A stretch of 64,000 bases of DNA from Azadirachta indica (lineage: Eukaryota; Streptophyta; Magnoliopsida; Sapindales; Meliaceae), in the NCBI GenBank assembly GCA_022749755.1, contig CM040443.1:783191-847190 (forward strand), written 5' to 3'. The notes under the pieces are model-generated. The model saw nothing but the letters and a program-made list of their open reading frames with translations, made no database searches and was not told the DNA's origin. Positions 1 through 12,672 of this stretch are shown here, piece by piece. The position numbers and the translations under genes are program-made. Positions within the stretch are counted from its first letter, which is position 1. Each line of letters opens with the position of its first letter.

Positions 1-454
1 ATTTAAACGATATAGATTGAACAACAAAGCAAACTTTAACTAAGGGCGCTTGAAGCATTCTTTAATCAAGGTAGGAATTGTTGTTAGGTGCAAGCGGCAA
101 GTAAGTGAGAAATTAAAGAAATCTTGTTTATTAATTATTGGCTTAATTAATTTGGTATATAAAAGAACTTAATTAACTTATTCATAAATATTAACCATTT
201 GATTTTAATTGTCATTCTTATTTTATATTAATTTTCTAGCAATATATACACCTGCATGCCAAATTAAAAATCTTCAATTAGGTTTTCTAAAAAAAGATCT
301 TAATTAATTTTCTAGAAAGGTGCTTGATAATTGAATATCAATTTTCAAGTGAAGCGGGAGCACTTTGATACAAACATACTTTTTATTTTGCATGTCTGAT
401 AATCTGAGAAACATGGAATATGTATTAGACAACATGGAATAAGGGTAACTATTT

Positions 455-877
455 TCAACCACGTGGTGGAAATCCAAAAGCACGTGGCGGACCTGGTACT
501 GGTATACCTCGACCCCTAGGAACTTTCTGCAGAGTCCGGCGGAGTGCTAGACCTTCTGCCAGACTTCGATTGACTAAGCTTTCTGCATGCAGGCCATTAG
601 TAATTAAAAGAAATAATCATATATATATATATATATATATAAATACATATGCTGAAGAGAAGGATAAATTTTAATTAATTCATATATATTAATTAGTATC
701 ATGAAATTGATATTAATTTTTTGAGATTTGCACACCTTGGATAGCCGAGAAATTCAGAATTTTGGCTTCAGTCATCGAAGGCAGTGAACCTAAACTTATT
801 GATAAAAGAAGGCAGACAAGAAGTAGAGAATAGACAGTTGCAGTACTAATACTATTACTCCCATGGAACCTTGACAT
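455..877 (-). CDS. Small secreted peptide precursor, two exons, intact, Pro/Gly-rich tail (89 aa)
   Basis: Exon 1 is 736-877 and exon 2 is 455-582 on the minus strand. The donor reads CAAG|GTGTGC and the acceptor GCATGCAG|AAAGC; 142 + 128 nt give 90 codons including TGA. I chose this start because MSR begins every full-length paralog. Residues about 14-33 are a hydrophobic signal peptide (VYSLLLVCLLL core), followed by SMTEAKILNFSAIQ, which matches the paralogs' TEARILNFQAIQ. Exon 2 opens ESLVNRSLAEGL, then RRTLQKVP, and ends in a Pro/Gly/Arg-rich tail (RGRGIPVPGPPRAFGF, then PPRG-stop). No cysteines follow the signal peptide, so it resembles a post-translationally processed linear peptide rather than a cysteine-rich one. 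A TATA-like TATAAAAGG lies on the minus strand at 966-974. The prediction is by homology to the copies at 36707 and 58366. Receptor and function are unknown. Confidence 0.72.
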
Positions 878-965
878 TTTTAATAAAGAAACCTAAATTG
901 AAGAAATTATGTTCTTAAAATCAAATTGTACTTGGTTTATTATAAAGAAACCTTCAACTGTGAAT

Positions 966-974
966 CCTTTTATA
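966..974 (-). promoter_or_regulatory. TATA-like box of the minus-strand peptide gene
   Basis: TATAAAAGG on the minus strand, about 90 bp before the start codon at 877. The same box and surroundings recur before the two other minus-strand copies, at 24595-24603 and 48632-48640. Confidence 0.5.
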
Positions 975-1139
975 TGCAAGTATGGCAACCTGAGAGAAGA
1001 TGTACTACAAGACGGTAAGATTTACAATTACTTAATTTTTTTTCAAAGGAAAAAAAAATACATTCAACAATTTAAGCTTTGAATTATACAAGTCAGAAAA
1101 AGAATAGGGGCCTGAAGTTATTAACCCTTTAAATTGATT

Positions 1140-2220
1140 TTTCAATCCTTTAATTAATTCTATTGACTGAGAAACAGATTATTAATATTGTTAAATTCTT
1201 TGAATATTAATAACTGGCACATAATTTAATAGATATAAGTCTTGCTTTGCCACCGTATATCTCTCACTTAAAAGTGGTAATAGTAAGTCTTGCTTTTAAT
1301 TTCCAAATGCTTGACTTTGACTTGCATTTGGGGTTTAGTTGAATATCGATTGAGAATTGTAGTGCAAGACTTGCTTTTAATTTCCAAATGCTTGGCTTGC
1401 TTGTAATAAGTGTTGGAATTTATTAAGAATTGATTTATAATTGTAGTGGAATTCAAATAGATGTCCTTTTCTTTTTTTTTCCGAATAGAAACATGATTAA
1501 GAAACATGCAGTTGAATTTCATTTGAAAATCCCTTTTGCCTAACTTTTATCATGATACATAGATTACTGTTATTATTGACTTCTAATAAAAGAATTATAC
1601 ACAAGACTTGGTGAGTTACAATCCACTCAGATAATCTAGATGAAAAAAACAGTGAAAAGAAAAGGCCAAAATTATTACGTAATCTTTATTCAAAGAGAGC
1701 CAGAATTTAGGAGAAAAAAAAGGATAATACCCATACCACCCTTATGAACCCAGAACATATACAATATACTATAAAATGTATCAGAGATGGCCAAAAACGT
1801 ATAGTTTTTTGTTTGAAGAAGTTAATGGAGTAAAGAAGCAAGAAAAAGAAGAATTGAATAGAACAAAAGAGAAAATAGTGTTCACCATTTAGTTACTAAT
1901 CACGTGTTATAGTTAATTTCATAGTTTAAAACAAATTATTCTTTTACATAAACAAATAAAAAAATTATACAATTGACTAGCTATTAATTAGCTACAGTAT
2001 TTTAAACAAACAAACCAACAAAATAGAATAATGAAAAAAAAAAACTCACCTTAATTGAGGTTCATCAATTTTCAGCTCAAGAGACAAGTATCAATTATGA
2101 AATATAAAATAGAAGATAAGATTTGATGATAGTAATTATAAGAGATAGGTTTATAATTCACTAAAATTAAGTTATAAAAAGAAGTTTGAGATTGACTAAA
2201 AGTCAAAAGAAAATTTTCAT
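1140..2220 (-). repeat. Upstream block B' plus block E, copy 1
   Basis: Positions 1140-1500 are the reverse-orientation version of the upstream block found before the plus-strand genes. They include CCAAATGC...GCATTTGG arms at 1302-1330 enclosing two TTGAC cores. Positions 1500-2220 (block E) match 38260-39000 almost continuously, including the CATGATACATAGATTACTG stretch. No coding potential is evident. Confidence 0.7.
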
Positions 2221-2790
2221 AACTTGTACAATTAATAAATTAAAAAATATAATAATAACAATATAAAATTAAAAAAATCATTCCCATCATCTGTAATACT
2301 TTATAGAAATTAAAATTTCACACTTATGTAATTTTGCATTAATGTTGTAATTCACCTATTCTACCAAAAACTTTCTCTTGTTTTATATTATGACAGAGAC
2401 ACTAAAAAGTAAACGTTATTAACTCAAAAAATTAATTGCATTTCTAGGCATATATGCCTGTACTCCATTATGTACACTCAGATGAGATGCTAAAGAAGAT
2501 GAGTAAATTTATTTTATAACATAATATTTCATACATGTATTCGTCTTTGGCAACACTAAATTATGATAGTTACAAATGTACACTTGTGCACAATGACTTC
2601 AATCCTTCTTGTTGAGTTGACTTTGATGTTGCTCCTATTTTATATGGCTCTTATGAACATGTATATAACAAATTATTGAATTAAATTAATATTGTGCAAG
2701 TAATTAACAAATATTTTGATGGCATAAATTTTTCTCCAATTTTAAAAGTTAAAAGTAATTTGGAATAGTTATTAGAAGATACTGTCATAA
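2220..2790 (+). repeat. Block C, copy 1 (normally the 3' flank of a plus-strand peptide gene)
   Basis: Matches 18150-18660, 20425-20960, 37130-37660 and 39000-39465, including the strongly conserved CTAGGCATATATGCC palindromic stretch near 2446. There is no gene just before it here, so the block is separated from its usual partner. Confidence 0.7.
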
Positions 2791-4110
2791 AATTAAAATT
2801 TTTTTCTTATTTCATAATTTCTATATAATTTAGAGATTTATATGAAAATATTTCTTAATGTAGGAACCCAAGTTGAAACCGAGCCAAACATTACCGTATT
2901 AGTTTGTTTGATTTTTCTCAGTTTGGTTTCACAATTTAGTTAAGTTCAATTTGAACGTTAACAACCAAACTTATATTTCAATTCGGTTCGTGTTTTGGAA
3001 AAATTGAACTAAACCCAATTTCCCCATTCCTACATATTAAGAAATAAAATGTTAAAATTAAAAAAAATTATTATTTCAATAAAAAATTTAGAAAAAGAAA
3101 TACAATTATAAAAAATTTTCAAAATATGAGTTGAATCAAACTCATAAGTTAAAATATTGCTAACCCTTTTCTTTTTACTTTCTTAATAATTATTTGAAAT
3201 GTATTATAACAAAATTAAATAAAACATTTTTAGTAATTTATTTCTTGTATAGAATATATCTATTTAAAAAGCATAATATATTCATTATGTTTCATGACAA
3301 AAATCACGAAACTCATAATTAATATAAATATATATGTATATTTTTTAACGAACCTTGTCTAGCAAGGCCCTTTTATCAAAAGGAAAGGAGTAAAGGAAAA
3401 AATACAATCAACGGGGAGCATAATGAATATAAATACAAATATACATATTTTACATTTGTTACAAATAAAAATAATTAAAATTTTTGCCTATTTTAATATT
3501 TTTAATTGAAATTAAATTATATTATTTAATAAGAATAAAAAGTATCCTAATTACTAATCTTATTAACAAATGACATTAAATTTAATTCACATATTGAATT
3601 TATTATTCTCGTTTTATTTAAAATTTTGTTTTATTTATTTCATTAGAGGATTATAACTATCTATGAAATATTTAAAAGAAAAATATATTTTTTAATTTAA
3701 ATATTAAAAAAATATATCATTTAAAATTTTTTTGATAATTAAATATTAAATGATTACTAAGAAAAAAAAAGTATAAAAAATATTTGAGCATATAGGTTTA
3801 ATCTAACTTATTGTTATTTTTTTAATAATAGTATTTTTCTTCTAAATTTTTATTTAAATAATAAATAAAAATTTTATTTGTTATTGAGTATATTGTGAAA
3901 AATATTAAAATAAGGATTAGATTATTGTAATTGTAAAAAAATATATTTTGTTATTTTATGAAAGTCTAGAGATACAAAAAATGATAAACTAACAAGTCAA
4001 TAAACAAAAATAAAAAATTAATAAGTTTTTTTGAAATTTTAGAGGTATCAATTATTTTTCCAAATGTTAGGGATATCTGTAAATATCCTTAGTTATAACT
4101 CTATGTTTTT
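2790..4110. other. AT-rich intergenic DNA, no gene seen
   Basis: Very AT-rich, with stops in all frames. The part from about 3480 to 4110 is similar, in reverse orientation, to about 52200-53220, and its end (GATATCTGTAAATATCC) also matches 56230-56260. It therefore belongs to the same repeat system as the gene cluster. Confidence 0.5.
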
Positions 4111-4620
4111 TTTTTTTGTTTTTCTCAGACATGCATGAAGTCTAGTCCAACGGAATAATGCGAAGCCATTCTTGGTCTGAAATTGATCGAATGAGAGTTT
4201 TAATTGTCTGACTAAATTTGCCTTCAATAGCAATTAATATTAATGAATATGTGTGCGTACGTAAAACGTTGAAAGAAATATCTTGGAATTGGCGCGGTGT
4301 TGATTGAATTAAAGTCTCAGTCGAGCATTTGGAAAAGCCGAAATCTCAAGACTATGTTCAATGTTGCTCAAAATCAATTGATCTCCACATTTTTCTCCGG
4401 AGAAAAAGAGAAGGCAGAGAGCCGTGGATGATGAGATGGGATTGATGCAAGAAATATGAATCGGACAATTAATACATGCAGCTAGCAATCAAGACTTAGA
4501 CTTCACGTTTTGAGTGGTCGGGGGACGGCGGGGGACATACGGCGGCGACTGATGACTGAACTGTTGACTGTACTCTTTCTAATTTCTTGTCAGTAATATT
4601 TGTAAGTATATCCAAGGTGT
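4110..4620 (+). repeat. Block F (diverged upstream-type block), copy 1
   Basis: Shares GAAGTCTAGTCCAACGGAAT, AAGCATTTGGAAAAG-type and GGAGAAAAAGAGAAGGCAG stretches with about 55590-56100 and 56280-56760, and in reverse with about 51340-51500. It looks like an older relative of block B. No ORF is supported. Confidence 0.6.
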
Positions 4621-4775
4621 GAAAATCTCCACAAAATTCAATATATTCCATGAATAAATCCAAGTACAAGTTGATTTAATTAATATTTGAATGTGACACA
4701 CAATAAAAGTCAAGCACTTGAAAAGGGATAAACATGCATCAATCATGCTAAAGAAAAGGCACGCACCCTTATTTC

Positions 4776-4813
<38 letters not shown>

Positions 4814-4814
4814 A
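4776..4814 (+). repeat. Compound microsatellite (TA)n(TG)n
   Basis: Uninterrupted TA dinucleotides run straight into TG dinucleotides. Confidence 0.9.
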
Positions 4815-4899
4815 CAAAGCTAAAAAATATAGTAAGAGCCGGATGGAATTCTTATATCGTTGAACAGCTTAATTTACATATGTAAATGAAATATTTAAT

Positions 4900-5935
4900 A
4901 CACAAGAAAATGAATTAAGGAGATTGAGTTCACATTACGTTCATCGTCAATCTCTCCAATTCTTTCACTATATTTTTAAAAAAAATTTTAGATTTTTTTG
5001 TCTTCTTAATTATTTTATTTTTAAGTTTTTGTAAATTACAAATTATAATGAAAGAATTAGGATTTATATTAATTAACAAAAGAAAAATTAGAAATTTCAG
5101 GGGTGTAGAAAAATTTGGGTCAGACAATTCAAGTTAGGGTCGTAAGTTTAGCATTTTGAAAAGCTGAAATCTTAGGTGACACGATTATATATAGCCTTTA
5201 ATTAATTAATTAAGAAGTTAGGGCAATTAAAAAATAATTAATTAAATAATTAATGCAAACAATAATTATAAATTGTAAGAATTAATTAATATGTAATATG
5301 TTTAAGTTCAAAGATAATCACAGTTGATGTTCACATTTTCTGTTTCATATTACTGAGGAAGAAAAGAGAAGGATACGAATGTGATCGATCGTATTAGTAA
5401 GGCAAAAAATATGAAGAAATATTTTAGAAGTTGTGTAGTGTTAACTGAATTCCAAATGCAAGTCAGCATTTGGAAAAAGCAAGACTTATTATCAATTTTA
5501 GGTGGTGGGTCTGCGTCACTTATCTATTTAATTATATTCCAGATGGAATTGATCAAATATTCAAACAATTTAATAATATTAATAATTTTAAGTTGTTTTT
5601 CTGTCAACAGAATTTAATTAAAGGATTGAAAATCATTTTAACATGGGGCCTTATTCATTTATGCTTTACAATAATGAATGAAAACGTAAATCTGGAATTT
5701 AAGTCCTGAATTTGGTGATTTTGAAGCCACAAATGTAAAGTTTGTAGCACCATCATAGACTTTACTTGCAGTCTATATCTATGTATGTAGTATGAATGAG
5801 TTGACGGTATCTACCTAATCCAAGTTGAAGTGGAATTCAACGTTTGGCTGAGTAAAATAAGCCAACTGAAATATATATGTAATTAATTCTGACTTTATGA
5901 CTTAAAACAATATATATATATATATATATAATTAA
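4900..5935 (+). repeat. Upstream block B, copy 1
   Basis: Matches 35836-36590 and 57000-57900 in the same orientation, and 24770-26540 and 48830-50600 in reverse. It includes the W-box palindrome at 5452-5473 and the segment GTATGTAGTATGAATGAGTTGAC that lies just upstream of each plus-strand gene. The short ORFs here are chance frames: they are not conserved between copies. A (TA)n tract lies at about 5910-5931. Confidence 0.75.
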
Positions 5936-5952
5936 TGGACGTACTTTTCAAA

Positions 5953-6002
5953 GTGAAAATACTCCAAATGTAGCTCCGGGTGACCGCAATAATCAGCATT
6001 AG
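5953..6002 (+). pseudogene. Remnant of plus-strand peptide gene: only the end of exon 2 remains
   Basis: The upstream block breaks off at about 5952 and jumps straight into sequence matching the last part of exon 2. In the homologous frame this reads NTPNVAPGDRNNQH-stop (stop 6000-6002), against NTPNAAPRVNRHG-stop in the 36.7-kb gene. The ATG, signal peptide, intron and first half of exon 2 are deleted. The 3' flank (CCTTCACTTCAACAATTCAT) continues as in the other copies until the retrotransposon insertion at about 6064. No product is expected. Confidence 0.7.
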
Positions 6003-6066
6003 ATTATTCTGCTACCCTTCACTTCAACAATTCATTTATTGTTGTAGCTAGCATATATGATAAAGT

Positions 6067-7816
6067 TGATGTGGGAATTTCGCTCGGCTCACACCAGGTC
6101 TTGGAGATGATTTGGGTGCTCTTGACGTGGTCAATGATGTTACACCAGGCCTTTGTTTCAGGAACTAAGTCACGTGGTCCGAAACTAGAACAAGGTTCAA
6201 CTAGACCAACGTCTTCTTTACATGTTAAAGTAGTTGCAACTCAACTTGCCTACAACACCTTCCTCTGTCACCACCGGCCTTAGAGCTAACTTAAACTCCT
6301 AACTTCACTACCTTAACCTACAAATCTCTGACAAAACAACACAAAGCTTAGATAGAGGTTGCCACTCCAACAACCATCCTTCAATGCTTAAGTCTGACTT
6401 TATCAGAGGGTAAAGTTTAAAGAGCGTAGGTACAGCCCTTTTTATGTATTCAAAAATAAAATGGTGAATAGAGAATAAGGTCTAAAGAAAAATTTCATGA
6501 CCAAGTCTCATTACTACCTTCTTAGGGGCATAGAAAAGGGAAAGGTTCATAAATCACTCATATGATGCTTATGAAAGTAGAATAGTGCTGGGAGAGTATA
6601 TTTTATGGACAACTGAATGCTCCAGAGTCTTTTCTTAGAGAATTCCTTTCTTGGATGATGATGAGAATCAATGTTTACCACCTTAAACTTGTGAAACATA
6701 TGTTTTTATATGGGAGAAAAAGCTGAGCTATGATTAGATAAGGAATGTTGCCCTAATTTTGCTTAACTCTGGTCAAGTGGCACCTTTTTATTGATTTTAG
6801 GTGGTGCCATATAGCTGGCGTGGATTGGTGGTTCTGGCCTCATTCAGATGATGTGTACCACGTACTTTTCTTCCACTGGTCTAAGGCAAGAGGCCGTTTT
6901 CCTCCTTTCTATGTAATAGAACCTCATCAGCCCTTTTAACCTAGAGAGTAGTCCCTACTGACGCACAACTGGCTTTTACCATATTGTCTAGCCTTTACCC
7001 AACTTAATGCATACCTTGTCCCTTACCATATTCAAAGATTGTCTCATTCTTATTTTGTTATCCCCTATAAGATATTTTGGGGTGTGAATTTTGGCTTTAA
7101 CGAGAACATATGTCACCTGACCTGGTTATTAGAAGATCTAGTTATTAAGGCATCCTTGGTTCCTTATTAAGGAGGTTATAATACTAAGTAGCGCACCACT
7201 TGTAACAAGCAAATACATATCTCTTGTTGTAACGCAAGGCTAAAGGCGCTACTCTAACCCTCTTTTATAGATTGTAGCATAAGACAATGCCTATTGTATG
7301 TGTTAGGGTTCATCATTATAGTTTCCTTATGTCCCATGGTTTTTGGTCACATGGACAATTCCTCACATCCCAAGATTTCTGAACACGTAGGTGCTTCCTC
7401 ATGTCCCAAGATTTCTGGTCTCGTGAGAATCTTCATAATCACCCGAATTTATGAGCATTTCCTCATGTCCTAGGTTTTTTGGTCATATGGGTGATTTCTT
7501 ATGTCCTAGGGTTTTTAATCACATGGGTAATTTCTCACGTCTCGGGGTCTGTAGTCACACAGGCGATTCCTCACGTTTTAAGGTTTCTGGTCACATGGGC
7601 ATTTGTCAACAATGATGTTGAATATTCTGTCAATACATAGTAAAGAGCCTAACTCAAGGTGGGTTTAACCCAATTGCTTTCAACCTAGTTCTTAGTTTAC
7701 TTGTTATTCTATTTGCACCAAGTTAATGGTGAAGTAGGTCAATTCATCTTCTGTTAGTTGGAACGATCACGGGCTCGTATTCTGCTACCTATCTTGTCTT
7801 AAATTTCTCGATAACA
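6067..7816. repeat. 5' (left) LTR of the 12-kb element
   Basis: Pairs with 16461-18145. Shared segments include CAGGAACTAAGTCACGTGGTCC (6159 and 16552) and the internal short tandem repeats at about 7310-7610. Ends are TGATG...ATAACA. The ORF at 6071-6283 lies inside the LTR and is not conserved in the other one. Confidence 0.85.
7310..7610. repeat. Tandem repeat array inside the left LTR
   Basis: About seven degenerate units of roughly 35-40 bp with the core CTCATGTCCCAAGATTTCTGGTCACATGGG. The right LTR has the same array at about 17720-17935 with fewer units. Confidence 0.8.
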
Positions 7817-10139
7817 GAGGTCCCCCAGGTTTTAATGATTAAGGCAGAGCTAAAAGCATTAGAAGCTACTACCTTTCTTTATCAGAGTACACTTGGCACC
7901 TGGGTCAACTACGTCCCTTCTCTGATCCAAGCCATTTACTATTGAGCGAAAAGCTATAGTAAGCTGAGTGTTACTAGGTTCTCAAGTATAAGCTTGATCA
8001 TCATAACATGCTTTTAGCAAATAAGGTAGGCTATTAGATGACTTTAAAGTTCTCATGTATGCTTTATTATGTCAAGCGACTAGGTCGTAAGCTATTTGTT
8101 AGAGAAATAGTTTACTTGGTCCCTACTTACTTCAAGTTAACGAGATAACCTTTCTGTTCATTCCTTCTTCATTTTTCTTCTTTCACTTGTTTTCATGCAC
8201 ATTGACTTGCTCGTGAAGACAGTATTAAGAAGGTCTTTACTTGTCAAGAACCCAATCCTTTCTTAACTAACCTAGTCAAGGTGGGCCTGACTGAGGTTAC
8301 ATGTCAAAGTAATGACTCAAGGATCTCTTCTTGTTTATACAGAGTAGTTTTTGTCTTCTTCACTTTGCGCTCTTTTTTAGGCATTATTTTGATCTTTAAA
8401 GACCCCAACTCAGGCTTTGAAGACATTGGTAAGAAAAAAATGAAAGAGTGCAACATCAAATATTGCCAAGGTGATACCTTTATGGGTTTCACCCCGATCT
8501 TTAGAGGAGCTAACTCAATCTCTGAAGATGTCGACGAAAAAAAAAGGTGAAGGACGGCAATGTCGACAAATCTCTGGTCCCCTAAATTACTTAATGAGTT
8601 GGGTAGTACCTTAAATGACTCCTTCCTTCATACTATCCAAATGCTTCCCTTACTAAAATTCACCTTTAAGTTGAAGAAGGTTAACAAGGTGTTTGACTTA
8701 AGGACTAGTGGGATCATGGACTTAGGCTCCGAGCTGCTCTTTTGGTGAGTGAACTTTTATCTTTTCCCTTCTCATGTGAGATTTTATAATTCTTATTCTT
8801 TATTATATTCCTTTTTTCCTTATTCATGTTCGAGCATAGTAAAAAGCTAAAGGAGGTTGTTGTCTCATCTAAGCTCTTTAAGGAAGGATGATTTCTGGAT
8901 CATTCATCTCTACTCAGCTGCAAGATGTAGTTGACCTCAATTGACATTGAAGATTCCTTTTAGAAGGATCTGCCTCCATGATAAGCAAGGATCCAAGTGC
9001 TTGATTTATTGCTAATCTCAGTAGAGATGCACCAGCTTCATATCTAAGATAACTTTGCTTGAGAAGATACAAAGTACGTCAAAAAGGCACCTGAGCCTTT
9101 TAAGAGACCAAGTGCTTCTAGCAGCTCTAATAAAAGAGGTGGGCTACGAAAGATGAGGGCTCAGCATGGTCAACCCAACTATCCAATAAGCTAAGCAACA
9201 TCTTGGATAAGTGGTTCTCTTATGCTTTTCAGGTGCTTCCTTTGATAAAATTCACTATCTTGTTGGTTGATGTAAAGAGAGATAGAGGGATAGCTAGCCT
9301 GAGACCTAAGTCATGCATCTTTAAAAGGAAGCTTAGGAGAAAGATGTCAAGGTCCATAAACTTTTTGCTGAACTTGAGGAAGCACAAAAGAAAGTAGATT
9401 CCATGTTTGTCTAACTCTAAAACAAGGTGGGTGGGATAAGGAGCTTCAAGGGAAGATTGCTCAGCTTAAGATAGAGTCAGGCTTGAGCTATATGAATGGT
9501 TACCAGTTGGCTTAATTTGAGGTCTATAGATCGTATCCTTCTTTAAGCTTGAAGCTCACAAACTATGGGTTTGATTATAACGAGGTGTTGACCAAGCTTC
9601 AAAAGCTTGCCTGGGCTGGACCTTTTCAAGTGCAAGCTATTAACCGTTTACTAGATTTGGAAGTTTTGTCTCCCAACTCTGGGTATGCTGAAAATGACCA
9701 GAAATGGGACAAAGAAGGAGGTGGTTTTGATGCGGATTCATAAGCTTGCTCTGAGCTTGAACCTTGCTCTAACCCAATTTCCCTCTTAAAATGTCTTCCT
9801 ATGCTTCTGTTGTTGTTTCCACAAATCGTGTGTTGAAGCAGTTTTTGAGGACTTGCCTTGCTTGGAATATTGTGCCCGTATTGTATTCTACTTTGTATGA
9901 TGTTGTACCATGTTGGTTTTCACCAAGCTAGCTGGTATATATAAGAAGCACTAGTACTCTTTGACTTCAAATTTGTTTAACTGACTCGACACAAGCTAAT
10001 TCCCTCATTAGTAATCACTGTCAATCTGACGTAGTTTTGGCCTCATTCAAGTATAGCCCAGGTTAACTCGATTAGGACCAGACACTTCAAACACAAAACC
10101 TGGAAGTAATCTATTATAGTAAAGAGTAATGCCGTTATA

Positions 10140-10325
10140 GAGACATAGCCGATATCATGGCAAAATAACTTTCGTAAAATGGAGAAATAATCACGGTGAA
10201 ATAACCGTATAAATATAACTATGATGGTATAACCATGAAGATGTAATCATAACAAAATAATCACAGTGTGTATAACCATATAGGTATAACCATGGTAATA
10301 TAACCACAGAGATTCAAGCTAGGTG
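10140..10325. repeat. Degenerate short tandem repeat (ATAACCATG-like)
   Basis: Many imperfect copies of a unit of about 9-18 bp such as TATAACCATG and ATAATCACAG, within the retroelement interior. Confidence 0.6.
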
Positions 10326-11885
10326 ATGTGTTTCTCCAAAATATCTTATGAAAATCAAGGTAATGAAATAACATACTTAGGCCTTTTCGAGAGCACATAA
10401 GAAAACTGTAGTCACTATGGACTTAGATAATAATGAGATCAGTCCTAGGTAGTACTTTTTTTAAAGATACCTTTAAAAACCAAGGTAAGAAAATAACATA
10501 CCTAGACCTTTTTGGAAGTACACAAGAGAATCATAGTTGCTATTGACTTGAAGAAATTACAATGACCACAAAATAACCAGGTCAAGACCAAATTCAACCA
10601 AGGTCATTGGTTGCACCTAGTTGATCAACCTTGTTGGACAATAGAGAACATTAACATCCGATTATTCATTGATAAAATCAATCAAGGTAGCTTGGACCTT
10701 AAATTTGAGCTTAGATCCCACCTTCATCACCTTGGTAGGACCATTCTTGCTTACCTCGTGACATTTCCCAACTAAGGTAATGTAATACCATCTTGTGACT
10801 TGTTAATCTTCTCAAATAATTCTACTAGATACTTTTTGGAAACTTTATCTTTAAGTGGTAGGTAGAGACAACCTCGTTGTAGCTAAAAGGATGGATGTCC
10901 CAATGTCATTTAGCATGATCTAAGGTGATTTGCTATTAAGAGGCCACCATGGTGATCAACTGGGTTAGTACTTTTCCTGATGATCATTAGCAAGATTATG
11001 TTTTTCTATGGCATTAAGCGGTCATCGGTAAGGGCACTAAGTGAGGTGGCTATTTGATGCAATCTTACTATCCTCAATCCTAACTTGTTAAAAGTGCTCT
11101 TGAATTAAGTGGAGACCAGTTACATCATTACGACCACCTTCATAGTAGCGACTAAGCCCCATTGAACATAATTGGAGTAGAAGTCGGCTTGGATACATTG
11201 GGTGCTCCAACTGCAATAATAGCTCTATGCTTATTATAAGCTGAAGTGGTATCATAAGGATATGTCTTCTTTGCTCTCTTAAAGTCTTAAACTAAGGTAG
11301 GGCCTCTATAGCTGGTGCTAACAAGATTGTTGTGCTCGCTCCCTCTAGCCTCTAATTGACCTCAATCTATCCTTGTTGGATAAGTCTCTTGGTTATATTA
11401 CTTCTTGATTCTTCTCTTGTACTTCATGACCATGATCATTATAAAAGTCATGATACCTTTAAATAATCTTCCCTTTAGGTGGAATAGTATGCTTAAGAGG
11501 CTTCATAAATAAGCATTTATGTTCCATTACATAAGAGATATGCTCTTTTGAAGTATCTGAAAGATAGCATCTTTTACCGAAAATGGATCCTCCTTGCTTG
11601 CTTGATCAAATAAACGATACAAGTAGAAGATTGGCTAACACTAGCTCAAATTGAGGTAGGCCCTTGTATAGCACTGGCAAAGATAGGTTTCCTTAATGAG
11701 GTGGAAACTTTCTTATTAGGGTAGGATCATGCCTTAGGTACAGCCTTACTGATAAAGGTAAGAAATATCTTGGATACTTCTAGGTAGGACCTACTACTAA
11801 GTTCTACCTGGTCTATTTAACATAATAGAAAACAATATACATGAGCTCCTTTAAGATCATTAAACAAGCATCAAATCCCAAAATT

Positions 11886-12110
11886 CTCAATATGACTATT
11901 AGGTTGATCTGATCTTGGTAGTAATATAAGCAAATATCAACATGACTACTAGGTCAATTTGACCTTGGCAACAATATAAGAAAGATAACATTAACATGGC
12001 TACCAGGTCAGCCTAACTTTGGTGATAATATAAGTAAGATAATACAAGTAAAACTCAACTTAGCTACTAGGTTAATCTAACTTTGGTAATAATATAAATG
12101 ATGCATTACA
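11886..12110. repeat. Tandem repeat, about 4 units of 50-65 bp
   Basis: Each unit reads approximately ATGACTACTAGGTCAATTTG, then ACCTTGG, then AATAATATAAG. Units begin near 11890, 11941, 11995 and 12060. Confidence 0.75.
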
Positions 12111-12672
12111 ATCTTTCAAAGCAATCATGCATCTCTAACCATGCCAGTAAGTAGGCATACTAGAGTTATGTAAGAGGTCTAGCAAGGTAGGTTTTAACTT
12201 GCTCGATTTGAATTAGGTCACCCCTACTTCCATATCATGCAATTATTTTTCAAGCATTCTACAAGAAAGAGTTAAGAGTTACCTTCCTCTTAGCACTTCA
12301 CTATTAGAAAATACCTTGGGTCGCTGCAAGAGAGAATATCTCAACAACTACGATGGCTTCTAGGTGGTGCTTAAGCATGAGATTTAAGTAGAAGGACTTG
12401 GTTATTCACCATGCTGGTTGGACTCGCCTCGGTTAGCTTGAGTATGGTCACGCTCATAGCAACTATTTATCCAGTCCCTCGGTCCTAGCTGTGGAGGTAT
12501 TAGGTACCAGGTTGTCAAGTAAGCATGCGACCATGTATTGAAAGCAAGCTCAACTTTTGACTATCTTCCTAACCTTCTTGGCCTTTCCTCCTCTTAACTA
12601 AGTATACAACCAACCCCTCTTAATTTTGGCTTTCGTAAACTCAAAAGGAGTCTATCTCCTGGATAGGCGATT

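Larger units (their letters stand above)
1..1000 (-). repeat. Duplicated block A, copy 1 (carries minus-strand peptide gene)
   Basis: This block recurs at about 23155-24760 and 47216-48830. All three copies share the opening stretch (GAACAACAAAG, then GGAATTGTTGTTGGGTGCAAG), the motif TTTTGCATGTCTGATAATCT and the gene exons. It is cut by the left window edge. The block contains the only intact minus-strand gene of the family. Outside the exons I see only AT-rich DNA and a (TA)n tract at about 618-641. Confidence 0.8.
7830..12640. mobile_element. Internal region of the 12-kb element, decayed
   Basis: Short open stretches occur at 8281-8550, 8560-8748, 9203-9397 and 9549-9743 on the plus strand, separated by stops. 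The last of these (Y-N-E-V-L-T-K-L-Q-K-L-A... then ALN-like residues and an acidic C-terminus ending in DADS) looks like the coiled C-terminal part of an element-encoded protein. I cannot identify RT, RNase H or integrase motifs. This fits a large retrotransposon derivative or a badly decayed gypsy element. No host gene is visible. Confidence 0.5.

Noticed and set aside
5381..5709. Two overlapping frames of 78-79 aa in block B
   Set aside because: Not conserved in the paralogous blocks at 36060 and 57530, where stops and indels interrupt them.
6071..6283. 70-aa frame
   Set aside because: Lies wholly inside the left LTR and is broken in the right LTR.
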